A DNA stretch of 64,000 bases, from assembly GCF_036346615.1 (NCBI RefSeq), contig NZ_CP107836.1, positions 6,758,001 to 6,822,000 of the forward strand, written 5' to 3'. Below, piece after piece: positions 36,840 through 45,930 of this stretch; the first letter of the stretch is position 1; every line of letters begins with the position of its first letter. The DNA is from Streptomyces sp. NBC_00523. GTDB lineage: Bacteria > Actinomycetota > Actinomycetes > Streptomycetales > Streptomycetaceae. The position numbers and the translations under genes are program-made. The notes below the pieces were generated by a model, which saw only the letters and a program-made list of their open reading frames with translations, was not told the DNA's origin and did not search any database.

Positions 36840-37254
36840 CGGCCCTCTTTCCTATCCGCTGGGGTGACATGTGCTGCGGCGCCGCACCGCAGCGACGGTG
36901 CCGCATAACGGTCAGCCTATGGCGCGCAGCATCTCGGCCGCGTAGCCGTCGAGCTGCCGGGAAGCGGGACGGCTCCATCTCGCAGATGGCTGGCCTGAGC
37001 CGAGCGTCCCGAGGCCCCACCGCGCTGCTGGTCTCGCGCGGAGTAGCAGGTAGTCAGTCCCCGTACGTCGTCGATGTCGCCCTGTGTCACGCGCCGGAGC
37101 GAGGCCACTGGGCGACCTGCCGCTGCTGCCCGCCAAGGTGGCGCAATGAGCTCGCGGACAGGTCGTGTTTGATCGACTTCCGATCCGTGGCGTACTCCTC
37201 GAAGCGCATCTGCCCGTACCTCCCTGCTGCTGTGCGCGCAGGACCGTTCATTCC
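36840..37254. other. Gene-poor region with a possible decayed gene
   Basis: No intact gene is visible. On the minus strand two overlapping frames give pieces that read like one broken gene: LRRVTQGDIDDVRGLTTCYSAR in one frame (near 37100) and SRQLDGYAAEMLRAIG ending near 36912 in another. This would fit a frameshifted GNAT- or regulator-like gene, but neither piece is long enough to name. Confidence 0.35.
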
Positions 37255-38577
37255 ATGCACGACCAGCCCGCCCATCACCTCTTCTCGTACGGCACTCTGC
37301 AGCAAACCGAGGTCCAGCTCTCCCAGTTCGGCCGTCTGCTCCACGGGCGCCCCGATGCCTTGCGCGGCTACCGCATCACGACCGTGCAGATCACCGACCC
37401 GGCCGTGGTCGAGGCCAGTGGCTCCGACCGGCACCCGATGGTCGTCCCCGCCCCCGGCTCGGCGGACCTCGTCGAGGGGCAGGTCCTCGCGATCACCGAT
37501 GCCGAACTCGCCGTGGCGGACGCCTATGGGGTGGACGAGTACACCCGTGTGAAGGTGACCTTGCGCTCGGGAACGCGCGCATGGGTGTATCTGGACCGGG
37601 CGAGCGCCGGGACGGATGCCGTCCGGGAGTGGCTGCGGAGTATCGAGGTGTTCGCCGGTCCGCTGCCGGACTTCGACCCGGCCGTTGCCCCGGCCGAGCC
37701 GGTCGACCTGTTCCTCGCCTGGCGCCGCGCTGCTCTCGCCGCCGGTGTGCCCGATGCGCACGCCATGTTCCGCTGGAGTTGGCCACGCGGTCCGGGGACC
37801 TCGTGCACGGGCCTTCCGCGGCCGAGGGACGGCACATCCGCCGGGACGCGGATCGGCCCCGCCCTGCTCGGGCCGGCCGCGGCATGCGGGAACGACACCC
37901 TCCCCGTACGCCCCCGCCCACGCGTCCGGGTCCTCGTCACCGGCGACGAACTCACCCGCGCGGGGCGGCCCGCGACGGGCCGTGTACGCGACGCGCTCGG
38001 ACCGCTCCTGCCGCCCCGCATCGAAGCGAGCGGAGGCGAGACCGTGGACGTCCGGCACGTGCCGGACCGCCCCGTCGGCTCGCTGCGCGCGTGCGTCGGC
38101 GCCGGGGCGTACGAAGGCGTGGACGTCACCGTGGTGACCGGCTCCACCTCGGTCGGCGTCACCGATCAGTTGCGGCTGCTGCTCGCGGAGGCGGACGCGC
38201 ACTGGGTGGTCGACTCGGTGGCCTGCCGCCCCGGACACCCCCAGCTCCTGGCCCGGCTGCCCGGGCACTGGGTGGTGGGCCTGCCTGGAAACCCGTACGG
38301 CGCCCTGGTCGCCGCGCACACCCTGCTGGCGCCGCTGCTGTCCGGACTCCTCGGCCGTCCGCTGCCCGCCCTGCCCCGTATCCCGCTCACCGGCGACATC
38401 CGGCCCGTCCCCGGCCGCACCCGCCTGGTACCGGTGGCCTGGGACGGCGCCACCGCGCGCCCCGTCGGCGGTGACCGCCCCGCCTTCCTGCACGGGGCGG
38501 CGCCGGCCGACGCCCTCGCCGCCGTGGCGCCGGACTGGCGGCCCGGGCAGCCCGCGCCCCTGATCCTCCACCACTGA
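37255..38577 (+). CDS. Chimeric ORF: gamma-glutamylcyclotransferase-like + PNPOx-like fragment + MoeA-like C-terminal part
   Basis: A 440-aa open frame made of three unrelated pieces. Residues 1-112 are an AIG2/GGCT-like domain (HLFSYGTLQQTEVQLSQFG, VEGQVLAITDAELAVADAYG, AWVYLD), complete by itself. Residues about 113-172 read like the start of pyridoxamine 5'-phosphate oxidase (REWLRSIEVFAGPLPDFDP, PVDLFLAWRRAALAAGVPDAHAM), cut just after HAM. From residue 197 it is a MoeA-type molybdopterin molybdotransferase (GTRIGPALLGPAAACGNDTL; VLVTGDELTRAG; VTGSTSVGVTDQL; VVGLPGNPYGALVA). The MoeA segment just before, GDLVHGPSAAEGRHIRR, lies in another frame (37773-37844). Deletions probably fused three genes; only the first domain is likely functional. 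Confidence 0.75.
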   Translation: MHDQPAHHLFSYGTLQQTEVQLSQFGRLLHGRPDALRGYRITTVQITDPAVVEASGSDRHPMVVPAPGSADLVEGQVLAITDAELAVADAYGVDEYTRVKVTLRSGTRAWVYLDRASAGTDAVREWLRSIEVFAGPLPDFDPAVAPAEPVDLFLAWRRAALAAGVPDAHAMFRWSWPRGPGTSCTGLPRPRDGTSAGTRIGPALLGPAAACGNDTLPVRPRPRVRVLVTGDELTRAGRPATGRVRDALGPLLPPRIEASGGETVDVRHVPDRPVGSLRACVGAGAYEGVDVTVVTGSTSVGVTDQLRLLLAEADAHWVVDSVACRPGHPQLLARLPGHWVVGLPGNPYGALVAAHTLLAPLLSGLLGRPLPALPRIPLTGDIRPVPGRTRLVPVAWDGATARPVGGDRPAFLHGAAPADALAAVAPDWRPGQPAPLILHH

Positions 38578-38825
38578 GACGGAGCGGTTTCGGGCCCACG
38601 GCACGCGGACCTTCCGGACAGGCGGCAGGGGTGGCTGGAATCAGTTGCCGCCGACCGCCGATATGATCCCTCCGACCGTCCCGCGAGAAGAGCGCCGGCA
38701 TCACCGCTGATGCCTGCCGCCACATCTCCGAGCATCCGCGGTGACAGGTCGGTCATGTGGTGTGAGTGCCGCGTCCTGGGCATCACGCCTTCTGACGTTG
38801 CCCGGGAAAGAAGCGAGGTAGGGCA

Positions 38826-39485
38826 GTGATCTGCGTCGGCGGCATGATCGGGATCGGCAAGACCAGTGTGGCCGAACTGATCGCCAAGGAGCTGGGGAGC
38901 AAGGTCTTCTACGAGAGCGTGGAGGACAACCCGATCCTGCCGCTCTTCTACACCGCCGCCCCCGAGGAGATAGAGGCGAAGCGCTACCCGTTCCTCCTCC
39001 AGCTCTACTTCCTGCAGACGCGGTTCGCCGCGATCAAGGAGGCGTACCGGCAGGACGACAACGTCCTCGACCGGTCGATCTACGAGGACTGGTACTTCGC
39101 CAAGGTCAACCACGATCTCGGCAGGATCAGCTCCCTGGAGATGCGGGTGTACGAGGGGCTGCTCGCGGAGATGATGCGCGAGATCGACGGCCTGCCGTAC
39201 CGCAAGGCGCCGGATCTCATGGTGTACCTCCGGGCCGACTTCGGGACCGTGCTGCACCGCATCGGGCTGCGGGGGCGCGACTTCGAGCAGGACGAGGGGC
39301 TCGTGGAGTACTACCGGATGCTGTGGTCCGGCTACGACGACTGGGTACGCGAGCACTACTCCGCCAGCGACGTCCTGGTGATCGACATGAACCGGACCGA
39401 TGTCGTGAACAACCCCGAGGACGCCGAGCGCGTCGTCCGGGAGGTCGTGGACGCCCTGGCCCTCGCGAGGGCTCGGGGTCTCTGA
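38826..39485 (+). CDS. Deoxynucleoside kinase
   Basis: A 219-aa dNK-family enzyme that phosphorylates deoxynucleosides for salvage (deoxyadenosine/deoxyguanosine kinase-like). P-loop is GGMIGIGKTS at residues 5-14, followed by FYESVEDNPILPLFY. The base-binding and catalytic block is NVLDRSIYEDWYF (the DRS motif), and the LID region is RIGLRGRDFEQ. A GTG start follows GAGGTAGGG. The 248 bp upstream contains no gene I can support. The family is better known from Firmicutes but does occur in Streptomyces. Confidence 0.9.
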   Translation: MICVGGMIGIGKTSVAELIAKELGSKVFYESVEDNPILPLFYTAAPEEIEAKRYPFLLQLYFLQTRFAAIKEAYRQDDNVLDRSIYEDWYFAKVNHDLGRISSLEMRVYEGLLAEMMREIDGLPYRKAPDLMVYLRADFGTVLHRIGLRGRDFEQDEGLVEYYRMLWSGYDDWVREHYSASDVLVIDMNRTDVVNNPEDAERVVREVVDALALARARGL

Positions 39486-39519
39486 TCCGGGCCGGGTCCT
39501 CGGACGAGAGGCGGGTGGC

Positions 39520-40218
39520 ATGGTGGCCGGTGGCCGTGACGCGGCGGACGACGTGACGACGGACGAGATCGAAGCGGCCCTGCGCGACGTCGCGCAGCTG
39601 GGTGGCTTCTTCGCCCTCGACACCATCCGTGGGCCCGCGTCCGGCGAGGGGCGCCTCACGCCGGAGGGGTTCGCGGCGCTGGCCAGGACCGTCAACGAAC
39701 GCTACGGGACCGCCGAAGCCCGTATCGGCGTGTCCGTCGCCCACCTCGGACTCGCGGCGCGCCTGTGGTCGCCGGTCCTCGCCTGCGCCCTCGTCCATGG
39801 GGTGGTGCCGGTGATGGACACCGTGGAGTGGGCCGGGAACGGCTCGGCGCTCCGGCTGGCCGGGCCGCGAGGCCGCCGCGCGGCCCGGCCCATTGCGGCG
39901 TCGGCGGATGCGGTGGCCGCGCAGGCCGACGGCGTCCTCCAGCGCGTGGAGAGCCACCTGCCGGCGAAGGCGGCGCCGCGGCTGCTCGCGGGGAACTCCG
40001 CTTCCGCGCTGGTCGGATCGGCGGCGCAGCTGCTGAGGTCCCGGCCCGGGCTGCGGGGGCCGCTCACCGAGGTGACGGGGGCGCTCCTGGAGACGGGACG
40101 GCTGCGCGGGACCGGCCGGATCACCGGACCCGGGCTCACCTTCCGCCGCCGCAGCTGCTGCCTGTACTACCGGGTGCCGGGCGGCTCGACGTGCGGGGAC
40201 TGCTGCCTGATCCGGTGA
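39520..40218 (+). CDS. FhuF-like (2Fe-2S) ferric reductase-type protein
   Basis: A 232-aa protein whose C-terminus carries CCLYYRVPGGSTCGDCC, the CCxxY...CxxC 2Fe-2S motif of FhuF-type ferric-siderophore reductases. The upstream part matches the general Ala/Leu/Arg-rich helical form of the Streptomyces family, including LGLAARLWSPVLACALVHGVVP. Such proteins release iron from internalised siderophores. No siderophore gene is adjacent; the NRPS at the right edge is 21 kb away. The start is the Met after GAGAGGCGGG. Confidence 0.78.
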   Translation: MVAGGRDAADDVTTDEIEAALRDVAQLGGFFALDTIRGPASGEGRLTPEGFAALARTVNERYGTAEARIGVSVAHLGLAARLWSPVLACALVHGVVPVMDTVEWAGNGSALRLAGPRGRRAARPIAASADAVAAQADGVLQRVESHLPAKAAPRLLAGNSASALVGSAAQLLRSRPGLRGPLTEVTGALLETGRLRGTGRITGPGLTFRRRSCCLYYRVPGGSTCGDCCLIR

Positions 40219-40293
40219 GCCGCCTCGGCCCGCCGCCGCTTCGGCGGTGACGGGGACAGTTCCCGATGAGCGTAACCACTCCTTCTTGCTCCT

Positions 40294-40367
40294 TGGATCG
40301 ATCATTCGATCAATGAGCGGTTGTGTTGAGCGAATCTCTTGACCTGATCAATCGTGACCTCTACTTT
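40294..40367 (+). promoter_or_regulatory. Promoter with upstream palindrome for the beta-helix gene
   Basis: TTGACC (40339-40344) and TACTTT (40362-40367) are 17 bp apart, a strong sigma-HrdB-type promoter. Upstream, GATCGA-4-TCGATC (40297-40312) is a palindrome that could bind a sugar-responsive repressor; a second GATCAAT copy lies within the promoter spacer. The regulator is unknown. Confidence 0.55.
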
Positions 40368-40395
40368 CGGGCCACCCACCCCAGGAGGTTCTCGC

Positions 40396-41883
40396 ATGAG
40401 CATCAGAGCCAGTCGTGTGCTCTTCGCCGTGTCCGTCGCCCTCGTCGGCACCGCCGTCCTGCCGAACCAGGCGGCGACGGCGGCCGGTTCCACCACCTAC
40501 GTCGACTGCTCGCGCTCCACCGCGGGGACCGGCACCCAGGCCAGCCCCTTCAACAGCATCGCCCAGGCCAACGGCAAGACCTACGGAGCGGGCGACACGC
40601 TCGCCTTCGCCTCCGGCACCACCTGCAAGGGCGCGCTCGCCCCCAAGGGCAGCGGCACCGCGAGCCTGCCCATCACCCTCACCCGTTACGGCTCGGGCGC
40701 CCTGCCGGTCCTGAACGGCGACGGGGCCGCAGCCGCCGTCTCGCTGACCGACCAGGACCACTGGACGATCAGCTACCTCAAGATCACCAATCCGGCCGGC
40801 TCCCTCGCCCGGCGCACCGGCCTGCGCATCTCCGCCACCGACGGCAAGGCCCACACCGGGTTCGACGTCGGCAACCTCGTCATCGACCGGGTGGCCGGCC
40901 AGACCAACAAGACCGGTTCGGTCACCGAGGACTACGTGCAGTCGGGAAGCGTCGTCACCGGTGCCACCGGGGCGAACTCCACGCTCAACGACGTCCACGT
41001 GCACCACAACACCGTGAGCAACACGGGCGGCGGCGGCCTGAAGATCCGTACCGGCTCCATGGCCACCAAGGGCAACGGTGTGCTCGTGGAGTACAACACC
41101 GTCAAGGACGTCGGCGGTGACGGCATCATCGTCAGCTACGCCAACGCGCCGATGATCCAGTACAACGACGCCTCCGGCGTCGGCAACGGCGTATACCCGT
41201 TCTCCGGCGGCAACTTCGCCGGGATCTGGGTCCTCGGCGACCACAACCCGACCATCCAGAAGAACGCGGTGTACGACACCACCAGGATGTCCGTCGCCGA
41301 CAGCCAGGCGTTCGACTGCGACTGGGGGAACACCGGCTACTGCACGATCCAGTACAACTACAGCCGCGACAACATCGGCGGCTTCTTCCTCGACTGCGAC
41401 GGCTGCGGCACGATCGGCGGGGCCAAGCAGGTCATCCGCTACAACATCTCCGAGAACGACTGCCGCATGAGCAGCAACAGTTCGGGCCGGTCGGCACTGC
41501 ACCTGTACAACAACGTCCTCTACTGCACGGACAAGAAGTTCAACGTCACACTTCCGGGCGAGAGCGTGGTCGAGAACAACATCTTCGTCGGTACGGCCGA
41601 CTCCCAGCTGCCCGCCAGGTCCGGGATCCAGTGGTACTGGAACGTCTTCCAGGGTGTGCCCCGGCCCACGTCCAACGGCATCGCCGGCGACCCGCAGTTC
41701 GTCGCTCCGGGCACAGGCGGCAGCTCGATCCACGAGGTCGACGGCTACCGGCTGAAGTCCACCTCGCCCGCTCTCGGCAACGGAGCCGTCGTCACCGACA
41801 ACGGGGGCCGCGACTACTGGGGCAACGTCGTTCCGTCGACCACCAAGCCCAACCGGGGCGCCTACCAGGGCCCGGGTCTGTAG
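40396..41883 (+). CDS. Secreted right-handed beta-helix protein (polysaccharide lyase-like)
   Basis: A 495-aa exported protein with AGGAGG before the ATG. The signal peptide covers residues 1-30 (VLFAVSVALVGTAVLPNQAATA). The mature part starts TTYVDCSRSTAGTGTQASPFNSI, typical of pectate-lyase-like beta-helix proteins, and then shows repeated rungs with Asn ladders (HHNTVSNTGGGG, EYNTVKDVGGDG, QYNDASGVGNG, QKNAVYDT, QYNYSRDNIGG). Such proteins cut pectin-like or other uronic-acid polymers or are glycosidases. No catalytic set could be fixed by eye. The gene has its own promoter and is followed by the phospholipase gene. Confidence 0.85.
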   Translation: MSIRASRVLFAVSVALVGTAVLPNQAATAAGSTTYVDCSRSTAGTGTQASPFNSIAQANGKTYGAGDTLAFASGTTCKGALAPKGSGTASLPITLTRYGSGALPVLNGDGAAAAVSLTDQDHWTISYLKITNPAGSLARRTGLRISATDGKAHTGFDVGNLVIDRVAGQTNKTGSVTEDYVQSGSVVTGATGANSTLNDVHVHHNTVSNTGGGGLKIRTGSMATKGNGVLVEYNTVKDVGGDGIIVSYANAPMIQYNDASGVGNGVYPFSGGNFAGIWVLGDHNPTIQKNAVYDTTRMSVADSQAFDCDWGNTGYCTIQYNYSRDNIGGFFLDCDGCGTIGGAKQVIRYNISENDCRMSSNSSGRSALHLYNNVLYCTDKKFNVTLPGESVVENNIFVGTADSQLPARSGIQWYWNVFQGVPRPTSNGIAGDPQFVAPGTGGSSIHEVDGYRLKSTSPALGNGAVVTDNGGRDYWGNVVPSTTKPNRGAYQGPGL

Positions 41884-41913
41884 CCAGCGGCCGTACCGAC
41901 GTCAAGGAGTGTC

Positions 41914-43959
41914 ATGCGCAAGCCAAATCGACGTGACTTCATCGCCCTCAGCGCGGCGACGGCGGCCGCGGCGGCCGGGGTGAGCGGGCCCCAGGCGGTC
42001 CGCGCGTCCGCCGCCGAGCCCAGGAAAGCCCCCGCCGGGGCGACGGCCGCTACCGGAACGCTGAAGGACGCGAAGCACATCGTGATCCTGATGCAGGAGA
42101 ACCGCAGCTTCGACCACTACTTCGGGATGCTCAAGGGCGTCCGGGGCTTCTCCGACCGCAGCACCGTCGAACTCGCGGGCGGCCACGGCGTCTTCGACCA
42201 GCCGAACGGCACCGGCCGCCACTACCCCTGGCAGCTCAGCGCGACGGAGGCGTCCGGGGGCGCCGACCCCGAGCGCCTGGCCCAGTGCAGCGGGGACCTC
42301 GCCCACGACTGGGCCAGCCAGCACAGCGCGTGGAACCACGGGAAGATGGACTCCTGGGTCGCGGCCAAGGGCCTGCGCTCCCTGGGCCACCTGACCCGCG
42401 AGGACATCCCCTTCCACTACGCCCTGGCCGACACCTGGACGGTCTGCGACGCCTACCACGCCTCCGGGATGAGCGCGACCGGCCCCAACCGCACCTACCT
42501 GTGGAGCGGGAAGATCAGCGAGTCGTCCAAGGACGGCGGCAGCGAGTCCGGGCTGACCTGGGAGACGTACGCGGAGGCGCTGGAGAAGGCCGCCGTCAGC
42601 TGGAAGGTCTACCAGTCGACGGACAACTACGGTGACAACGGGCTCGCGTACTTCGCGCAGTTCACCTCGGCCCCGGCCAGCAGCCCCCTGCGCGGCAAGG
42701 GCATGTCGACGGTCTCCCGGGGCACCACCGAGCCCGGCGACGTGGCCGCCGACATCTGTGACGCGATCGCCGCCGACGTACGCGCGGGCACCCTGCCGCA
42801 GGTGTCGTGGATCGTCCCCGACCAGAACTACTCCGAGCACCCCATGGCCACCCCGGCCAACGGCGCCCACTTCGTCCACAAGGTCATCGACGCCCTCAAC
42901 GCCGACCCGGACGTCTTCAACTCCACGATCCTCTTCCTCAACTACGACGAGAACGACGGCTACTTCGACCACGTCCCGCCACCCACCCCGCCGACCGGGA
43001 CGGCCGACGAGTTCATCGGCGGGACGAGCATCGGCCTCGGCTTCCGCGTCCCGCTGATCGCGATCTCCCCCTGGAGCCGCGGCGGTTACGTCAACTCTCA
43101 GACCAGCGACCACACCTCGGTACTGCGGTTCCTGGAGAAGTGGACGGCCGCGATCGGCAAGCCGGCCACCTGCCCCAACATCAGCGCCTGGAGACGCGCG
43201 GTGTGCGGCGACCTCACCAGCATGTTCGACTTCACCAGCCCGGTCTACGGCCTGCCCGCCCTGCCGGCCACCGGGGCCACCGTGGACATGAGCCAGTGCT
43301 CCGGCCTGCCCAATCCCGCACCGGTCGACAACAAACTGCCCACCCAGGAAGCGGGCACCCGCAAGGCACGGGCCCTGCCCTACCAGCCGACGGCCGATCT
43401 CGTCGCCTTCACCGCCTCCGGCAGCTCCGTCCAGGCCAACATCAAGGTGGCCAACGGTGGCACGGCCGCCTGCCATTTCGCCGTGTACACCAACGGCACA
43501 CAGCGCTCGGGAGGCCCCTGGCCGTACACGGTCGCAGCGGGCGGCACCGCCACCGACTTCTACAACTGCGGCCCCGGCTACGGAGACGGCCTCTACGACC
43601 TCACCGTCCTCGGCCCCAACCGGTTCATGCGCCGCTTCAAGGGCAACTCCACCCGCACCGGCAAGGACCTCCTCGTGGCCGCCTCCGCCGTCACCGTCTC
43701 CGGGGCCGTCAAGCTCCGCTTCACCCTGGCCAACAACAGCGCGGCCGCCGTGACGTTCACCATCAAGGCGAACGCGTACCGCACCGGCGGGCCCTGGACG
43801 TACACTGTGCCGGCGGGCAGGACCGTCACGGACGACTTCTCGGTGCAGACCTACGGCTCCGGCTGGTACGACCACACCGTCACCGCCTCCGCGGACCCCA
43901 CCTGGTCACAGCGGTTCGTCGGCCACCTGGAGAACGGCCTGCCCAGCGTCAGCGGCTGA
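41914..43959 (+). CDS. Tat-exported phospholipase C (phosphoesterase family)
   Basis: A 681-aa phospholipase C of the non-hemolytic/acid-phosphatase-like type. A twin-arginine signal RRDFIALSAAT lies at residues 6-16. The catalytic domain (about 50-440) shows IVILMQENRSFDHYFGML, the metal block YSEHPMATPANG, and LFLNYDENDGYFDHVPPP. Two C-terminal beta domains follow (about 460-575 and 580-675), each with the paired RSGGPWPYTV or RTGGPWTYTV signature typical of the family. It is expected to release diacylglycerol from phospholipids outside the cell, perhaps to obtain phosphate. AAGGAG precedes the ATG. It lies 30 nt after the beta-helix gene, possibly co-transcribed. Confidence 0.92.
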   Translation: MRKPNRRDFIALSAATAAAAAGVSGPQAVRASAAEPRKAPAGATAATGTLKDAKHIVILMQENRSFDHYFGMLKGVRGFSDRSTVELAGGHGVFDQPNGTGRHYPWQLSATEASGGADPERLAQCSGDLAHDWASQHSAWNHGKMDSWVAAKGLRSLGHLTREDIPFHYALADTWTVCDAYHASGMSATGPNRTYLWSGKISESSKDGGSESGLTWETYAEALEKAAVSWKVYQSTDNYGDNGLAYFAQFTSAPASSPLRGKGMSTVSRGTTEPGDVAADICDAIAADVRAGTLPQVSWIVPDQNYSEHPMATPANGAHFVHKVIDALNADPDVFNSTILFLNYDENDGYFDHVPPPTPPTGTADEFIGGTSIGLGFRVPLIAISPWSRGGYVNSQTSDHTSVLRFLEKWTAAIGKPATCPNISAWRRAVCGDLTSMFDFTSPVYGLPALPATGATVDMSQCSGLPNPAPVDNKLPTQEAGTRKARALPYQPTADLVAFTASGSSVQANIKVANGGTAACHFAVYTNGTQRSGGPWPYTVAAGGTATDFYNCGPGYGDGLYDLTVLGPNRFMRRFKGNSTRTGKDLLVAASAVTVSGAVKLRFTLANNSAAAVTFTIKANAYRTGGPWTYTVPAGRTVTDDFSVQTYGSGWYDHTVTASADPTWSQRFVGHLENGLPSVSG

Positions 43960-43990
43960 ACCCGGGCCGCCACGGCGAGGAGGGCCCCGC

Positions 43991-44833
43991 TCAGTCGCGC
44001 CACCACGGTTCGCGCACGTACAGGCCCACCTCGCCGACGCACCCCGCGCCGTTCGAGATCTCCCGGGTGTCCAGATTCCACCCCACGACACCGTTGCCCT
44101 TGCGACTCAGTTCGATCAGGCGGTTGCTCCCGGTGTGCGTGCCTGCGGTGACCTCGCAGCGGACGATCCCGGTCCACGCCTGACCGTTCAGGGCCGCGGC
44201 GAAGGACAGCACCGGGAGCGCGAGGACGGTCAGGCCGAGGACCGCCCACTGCTCCAGGGCCGCCGCACGACGCAGCACCGGCGAGGGCCGGTAGCTGTCG
44301 TCCACGTGCGATCCGGATGCCGTACGCCGGCCGCCGGGGTGCTTGTGCGGGCGCCGTCGGCCGGTGCGGTACTCCACGACGACGCCCTTGCGCAGCGCGT
44401 ACGCCACGAGCCCGGTGCCCAGCCCCCACCAGAGGCCGAAGAAACACGCGATCACCACCGCCATCGAGGCCGGGCTGACGACGGTCAGGGCCGCTCGCTG
44501 GAGCGCCTGGAGGAAGCCCCCTTTCACGGGGACCGCACCGCGCGCCGCGAACAGGGCGAAGACGACCCGGGAGACGACGACGGCCAGCACGGACGCGAGC
44601 AGCGCGTCGGTGAGCACCATGCCGATCAGGACGTCCGGCCAGTTGGCGGGCTCCATGCCCACGAACACATCACGGGCCGCGGCGCCGCCCCCGACGGTGT
44701 ACGCGACCTTCGTCACCGGCACCGCGAACGCCACCGCCAGCAGCACCGTGTGCCCCGGGCCGCCCTTGCGGTCGGCCGACCGGGCGTCCTCCTCCGTGTC
44801 CCCCGGGGCGTCGGCGGAAGGGGCGAGGGCCAT
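43991..44833 (-). CDS. Multi-pass membrane protein of unknown function
   Basis: A 280-aa protein, unrecognised. Four hydrophobic helices are apparent: residues about 33-48, 66-95 (LIGMVLTDALLASVLAVVVSR), 112-140 (ALTVVSPASMAVVIACFFGLW) and 195-218 (AVLGLTVLALPVLSFAAAL). A short extracytoplasmic C-terminal domain with two Cys (GIVRCEVTAG, NGAGCVGEV) follows and may form a disulfide. Its arginine-rich loop (RTGRRRPHKHPGGRRTA) should be cytoplasmic. GGGAG precedes the MALAP start. Confidence 0.65.
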   Translation of the reverse strand: MALAPSADAPGDTEEDARSADRKGGPGHTVLLAVAFAVPVTKVAYTVGGGAAARDVFVGMEPANWPDVLIGMVLTDALLASVLAVVVSRVVFALFAARGAVPVKGGFLQALQRAALTVVSPASMAVVIACFFGLWWGLGTGLVAYALRKGVVVEYRTGRRRPHKHPGGRRTASGSHVDDSYRPSPVLRRAAALEQWAVLGLTVLALPVLSFAAALNGQAWTGIVRCEVTAGTHTGSNRLIELSRKGNGVVGWNLDTREISNGAGCVGEVGLYVREPWWRD

Positions 44834-44879
44834 GAATGCTCCCGGCATCTGAAGGGCGGCGGCGACGGGTGGAAGCGCT

Positions 44880-45218
44880 GTGCTGCCCCGCAGCCTTCCC
44901 CGGCCTCCCCACCCCGGCCACCCTCGTTACGCCGCACGGGGCAACGCGTGCGCGCGTGTGGCCCTGGCCGGGTCCGCGCGCGGCCGCGTCGCCGGGTATC
45001 CGCTGCTGTCGGCCACGAGCGGGCCGGTGCCTCGACGCGTCGAGGCGCTGCTGCTGCCTGAGCCCGCACCGCCGCGCGGTGGCGTCCGGCGCATCGGCGT
45101 CGTCGCGCTCGCCGCGTCGGTGGTCGCGGCAGCCGTGACGGCGCTCGCCGTGGCATTCGGACTGCACGAGTACGTGGAATTCGCGGCGCGGCGGCTGATC
45201 TGCGGCGAGGCCGCCTGA
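44880..45218 (+). pseudogene. Possible remnant of an M56 (BlaR1-type) membrane peptidase
   Basis: The 112-codon frame ends with a membrane helix (IGVVALAASVVAAAVTALAVAFG) and reads CARVALAGSARGRVAGYPLLSATSGPVPRRVEALL before it. This matches the C-terminal end of Streptomyces M56 peptidases, where ARVALAG and TGPVPARVEALL precede the last helix. The HExxH part and earlier helices are absent, because the gene to the left runs the other way. It looks like a 3' fragment left by deletion. It could alternatively be a small one-helix protein. Confidence 0.45.
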
Positions 45219-45225
45219 CGGCCGG

Positions 45226-45930
45226 TCAGTCCGCCTGCCGCGCCGGGGCCGTACGGGCGTACCGGTGCTCCGGCCGCCCGGCGTCCCCGTAGCGCAGGGA
45301 GAGCTGGAGCGAGCCCTTCTCCTGGAGGTGGCGCAGGTAGCGCTGGGCCGTCGAGCGACTGATGCCCGCGCGGGCCGCCACGTCCTGGGCCGACAGGGGG
45401 TGTTCGGCCCGGTCGACGACCTGCCGGATCAGGTCCGCGGTGGGCCTCGACCAGCCCTTCGCCGACGGTGTGGACGCGCTCGCCGGACCCCGTACCGTTC
45501 CGAAGATGCGGTCGATCTGCTGCTGGCCGGGACTCGGCACGGTGCCGGCGTCCCGCAGACTGCGCCGCAACTCGGTGTAGCTGTCCAGCCGGGAACGCAG
45601 GCCGTCCAGCGTGAACGGCTTGACGAGGTAGTGCAGCACGCCGTAGCGGAGCGCGGCCTCGACCACCTCGACGTCCTGTGCGGCGGTCACCATGATGACG
45701 TCGCTGCGCAGGCCCCGCTGCCGCATCAGGCGCACGAGGTCCAGACCGTTCCGGTCGGGCAGGTAGTGGTCGAGCAGGAGCAGGTCGACATGCCGGTTCT
45801 CCAGCATGTGCATGGCCTGAAGCGCGGTGTGGGCGGTGCCCACCACACGGAAGCCGGCCGTCTTGCCGACATAGGCGGCGTTGATCTCCGCGACATGGAA
45901 GTCGTCGTCGACCACCAGGACGTCAATCAC
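45226..45930 (-). CDS. Two-component response regulator, CitB/DcuR family
   Basis: A 234-aa regulator. The receiver (residues 1-120) starts VIDVLVVDDDFHVAEINAAYV with phospho-acceptor Asp53 in DLLLLDHYLPD, conserved Thr/Lys in VTAAQD and LVKPF. The C-terminal half has a helix-turn-helix (LSAQDVAARAGISRSTAQRYLRHLQEKG). This architecture belongs to the CitB/DcuR group that controls carboxylate transport. The GTG start overlaps the kinase stop by 8 nt and follows AGGAG. Confidence 0.92.
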   Translation of the reverse strand: MIDVLVVDDDFHVAEINAAYVGKTAGFRVVGTAHTALQAMHMLENRHVDLLLLDHYLPDRNGLDLVRLMRQRGLRSDVIMVTAAQDVEVVEAALRYGVLHYLVKPFTLDGLRSRLDSYTELRRSLRDAGTVPSPGQQQIDRIFGTVRGPASASTPSAKGWSRPTADLIRQVVDRAEHPLSAQDVAARAGISRSTAQRYLRHLQEKGSLQLSLRYGDAGRPEHRYARTAPARQAD

